Positions 63,324 to 64,000 of a stretch of DNA of 64,000 nucleotides are shown piece after piece. Under the pieces are notes generated by a model. It did no database searches. It had not been told where the DNA came from and was given only the letters and a program-made list of their open reading frames with translations. A program made the translations under genes and the position numbers. Source of the stretch: Pseudomonadota bacterium. Lineage in GTDB: Bacteria; Desulfobacterota; Binatia; UBA9968. Each line of letters opens with the position of its first letter. Positions within the stretch are counted from its first letter, which is position 1. The DNA lies in NCBI GenBank assembly GCA_021324155.1, contig JAJPJQ010000018.1, positions 171,381-235,380 of the forward strand, given 5' to 3'.

Positions 63324-64000
63324 TTACTGTGGCCCCGGTTCGGCGACATATCGTTCGATGATGGGCGCATCTACAGCCTTGGGCCGCAATACGAGATACT
63401 TTTCAAATTCGGCGCGCGCATCGGCGGGGCGCGCCATCGCCCGGTACATCAGGCCGAGCTCGCGATGGGCATCCGCGTACTGCGCGTCGAAGGCTACGGC
63501 GCGCGCATAAGCCTTGACTGCTTCCTCGTTATTCCCGCTTCTCCGGTAAAATTCGCCCATAAGGAAATGGCCTTGTGGGCTTTGCGGGTCGGTCGCCAAA
63601 TGTTTAGCGATGGAGGATTCCGCGAGCCGCAGCCGGCCCACTTCAAGATCCAGTACGGCATTATCCAGAAGGAGGCGGTGAATACGAGCCGTGTATTCCT
63701 CCGCATTGACGCGACGGCCTGGCTCGTTGACTTGTCGCTGGTATTCGCCGCTCACGAGCTGCGAGTTATTGTCGATACGCTCCTGGAGCAGAGCGATAGA
63801 GCCATAAAAATACGGCTCTTTGACCTTCGCTTCGTTCCAATCGGTCTTTAGTACGGTGAACGCGGGGAGCACTTCGCCCGGATCGTAGCCGCTCTCGACC
63901 ATCGCCCGGATGCCGGCCTTGTCCGCCTCCGCCTCGATCTCCTTCGAATACCCCTCGACCGCCGTTTTTACCCAGGCATCGGAGGCGGTGTCGGCAAACA
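63324..64000 (-). CDS. M48-family peptidase with TPR region, C-terminal part (cut by window edge)
   Basis: The open frame runs through the window end with no start. The first readable residues include YSKEIEAEADKAGIRAM and ESGYDPGEVLPAF, which is the M48 stretch that supplies the glutamate zinc ligand. It is followed by a spacer and two or three TPR-like helices (GHFLMGEFYRRSGNNEEAVKAY; ADAHRELGLMYRAMARPADA). The HExxH part would lie beyond base 64000. BepA-type peptidases have this M48-TPR layout and act in outer-membrane quality control. Confidence 0.78.
   Translation of the reverse strand, partial: FADTASDAWVKTAVEGYSKEIEAEADKAGIRAMVESGYDPGEVLPAFTVLKTDWNEAKVKEPYFYGSIALLQERIDNNSQLVSGEYQRQVNEPGRRVNAEEYTARIHRLLLDNAVLDLEVGRLRLAESSIAKHLATDPQSPQGHFLMGEFYRRSGNNEEAVKAYARAVAFDAQYADAHRELGLMYRAMARPADARAEFEKYLVLRPKAVDAPIIERYVAEPGPQ

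Overview
The window is about 64 kb of high-GC, densely coded chromosome from a Gram-negative bacterium, as shown by a tripartite RND efflux pump with an outer-membrane factor, several lipobox lipoproteins and Tat/Sec-exported enzymes. No transposase, integrase, phage or CRISPR array is visible. Several orphan NMT1-type substrate-binding proteins, a PhoX/Pst/Pit phosphate island and ergothioneine/selenoneine-type genes suggest an uncultured soil or sediment lineage (Methylomirabilota/Rokubacteria, Binatota or a deltaproteobacterial-grade group). This placement is an inference from gene content and is weakly supported.

Layout. 0-3.4 kb (minus): a Dpp/Opp-type permease pair (the second cut by the window edge), a class III aminotransferase and an alpha/beta hydrolase. 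3.5-9.3 kb (minus): an MFP-RND-OMF efflux operon. 9.4-11.8 kb: a DUF5329 protein, a long hairpin, a nucleotidyltransferase-like protein and a small membrane protein. 11.8-15.4 kb (plus): tRNA-Ser(GGA), SRP RNA, dnaX-ebfC-recR and a YjbQ protein. 15.4-34.6 kb: a phosphate island. 34.7-46 kb: an AmpG-like MFS protein, a senA-senB pair (selenoneine-type), hydrolase, orphan binding protein, VOC, GH84, LysE, desaturase and Gfo/Idh genes. 45-48.4 kb: egtD divergent from an ABC ATPase and a permease-binding-protein fusion resembling the ergothioneine transporter EgtV/EgtU. 48.4-64 kb: MFS, bicupin, NHL protein, enoyl-CoA hydratase, uvrB with two tandem lipoproteins, SDR, four more NMT1-type binding proteins, and two M48 peptidases around a lipoprotein.

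The phosphate island is the most coherent part. On the minus strand run pstS-pstC-pstA-pstB-phoU-phoB-phoR-DUF47-pit. Divergent from pstS is a metallophosphatase followed by two thymidylate-kinase-like proteins. Next come a ppx/gppA - pseudo-LMW-phosphatase - sixA - CHAD operon, a usp - phytase-like esterase operon, and a small membrane protein plus PhoX alkaline phosphatase. Each of these five units is preceded by heptamers spaced at exactly 11 bp (for example TCGTAAC-N4-TYGTAAC), the geometry of a PhoB box. At three promoters a -10-like hexamer lies exactly 10 nt after the last heptamer. I read this as a self-contained Pho regulon that links phosphate uptake, extracellular phosphate release and polyphosphate turnover.

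The second theme is histidine-derived thiol/selenol chemistry. EgtD would make hercynine, SenB a selenosugar and SenA would join them. A fused EgtU-like transporter sits beside egtD. No SenC/SelD is present in this window.
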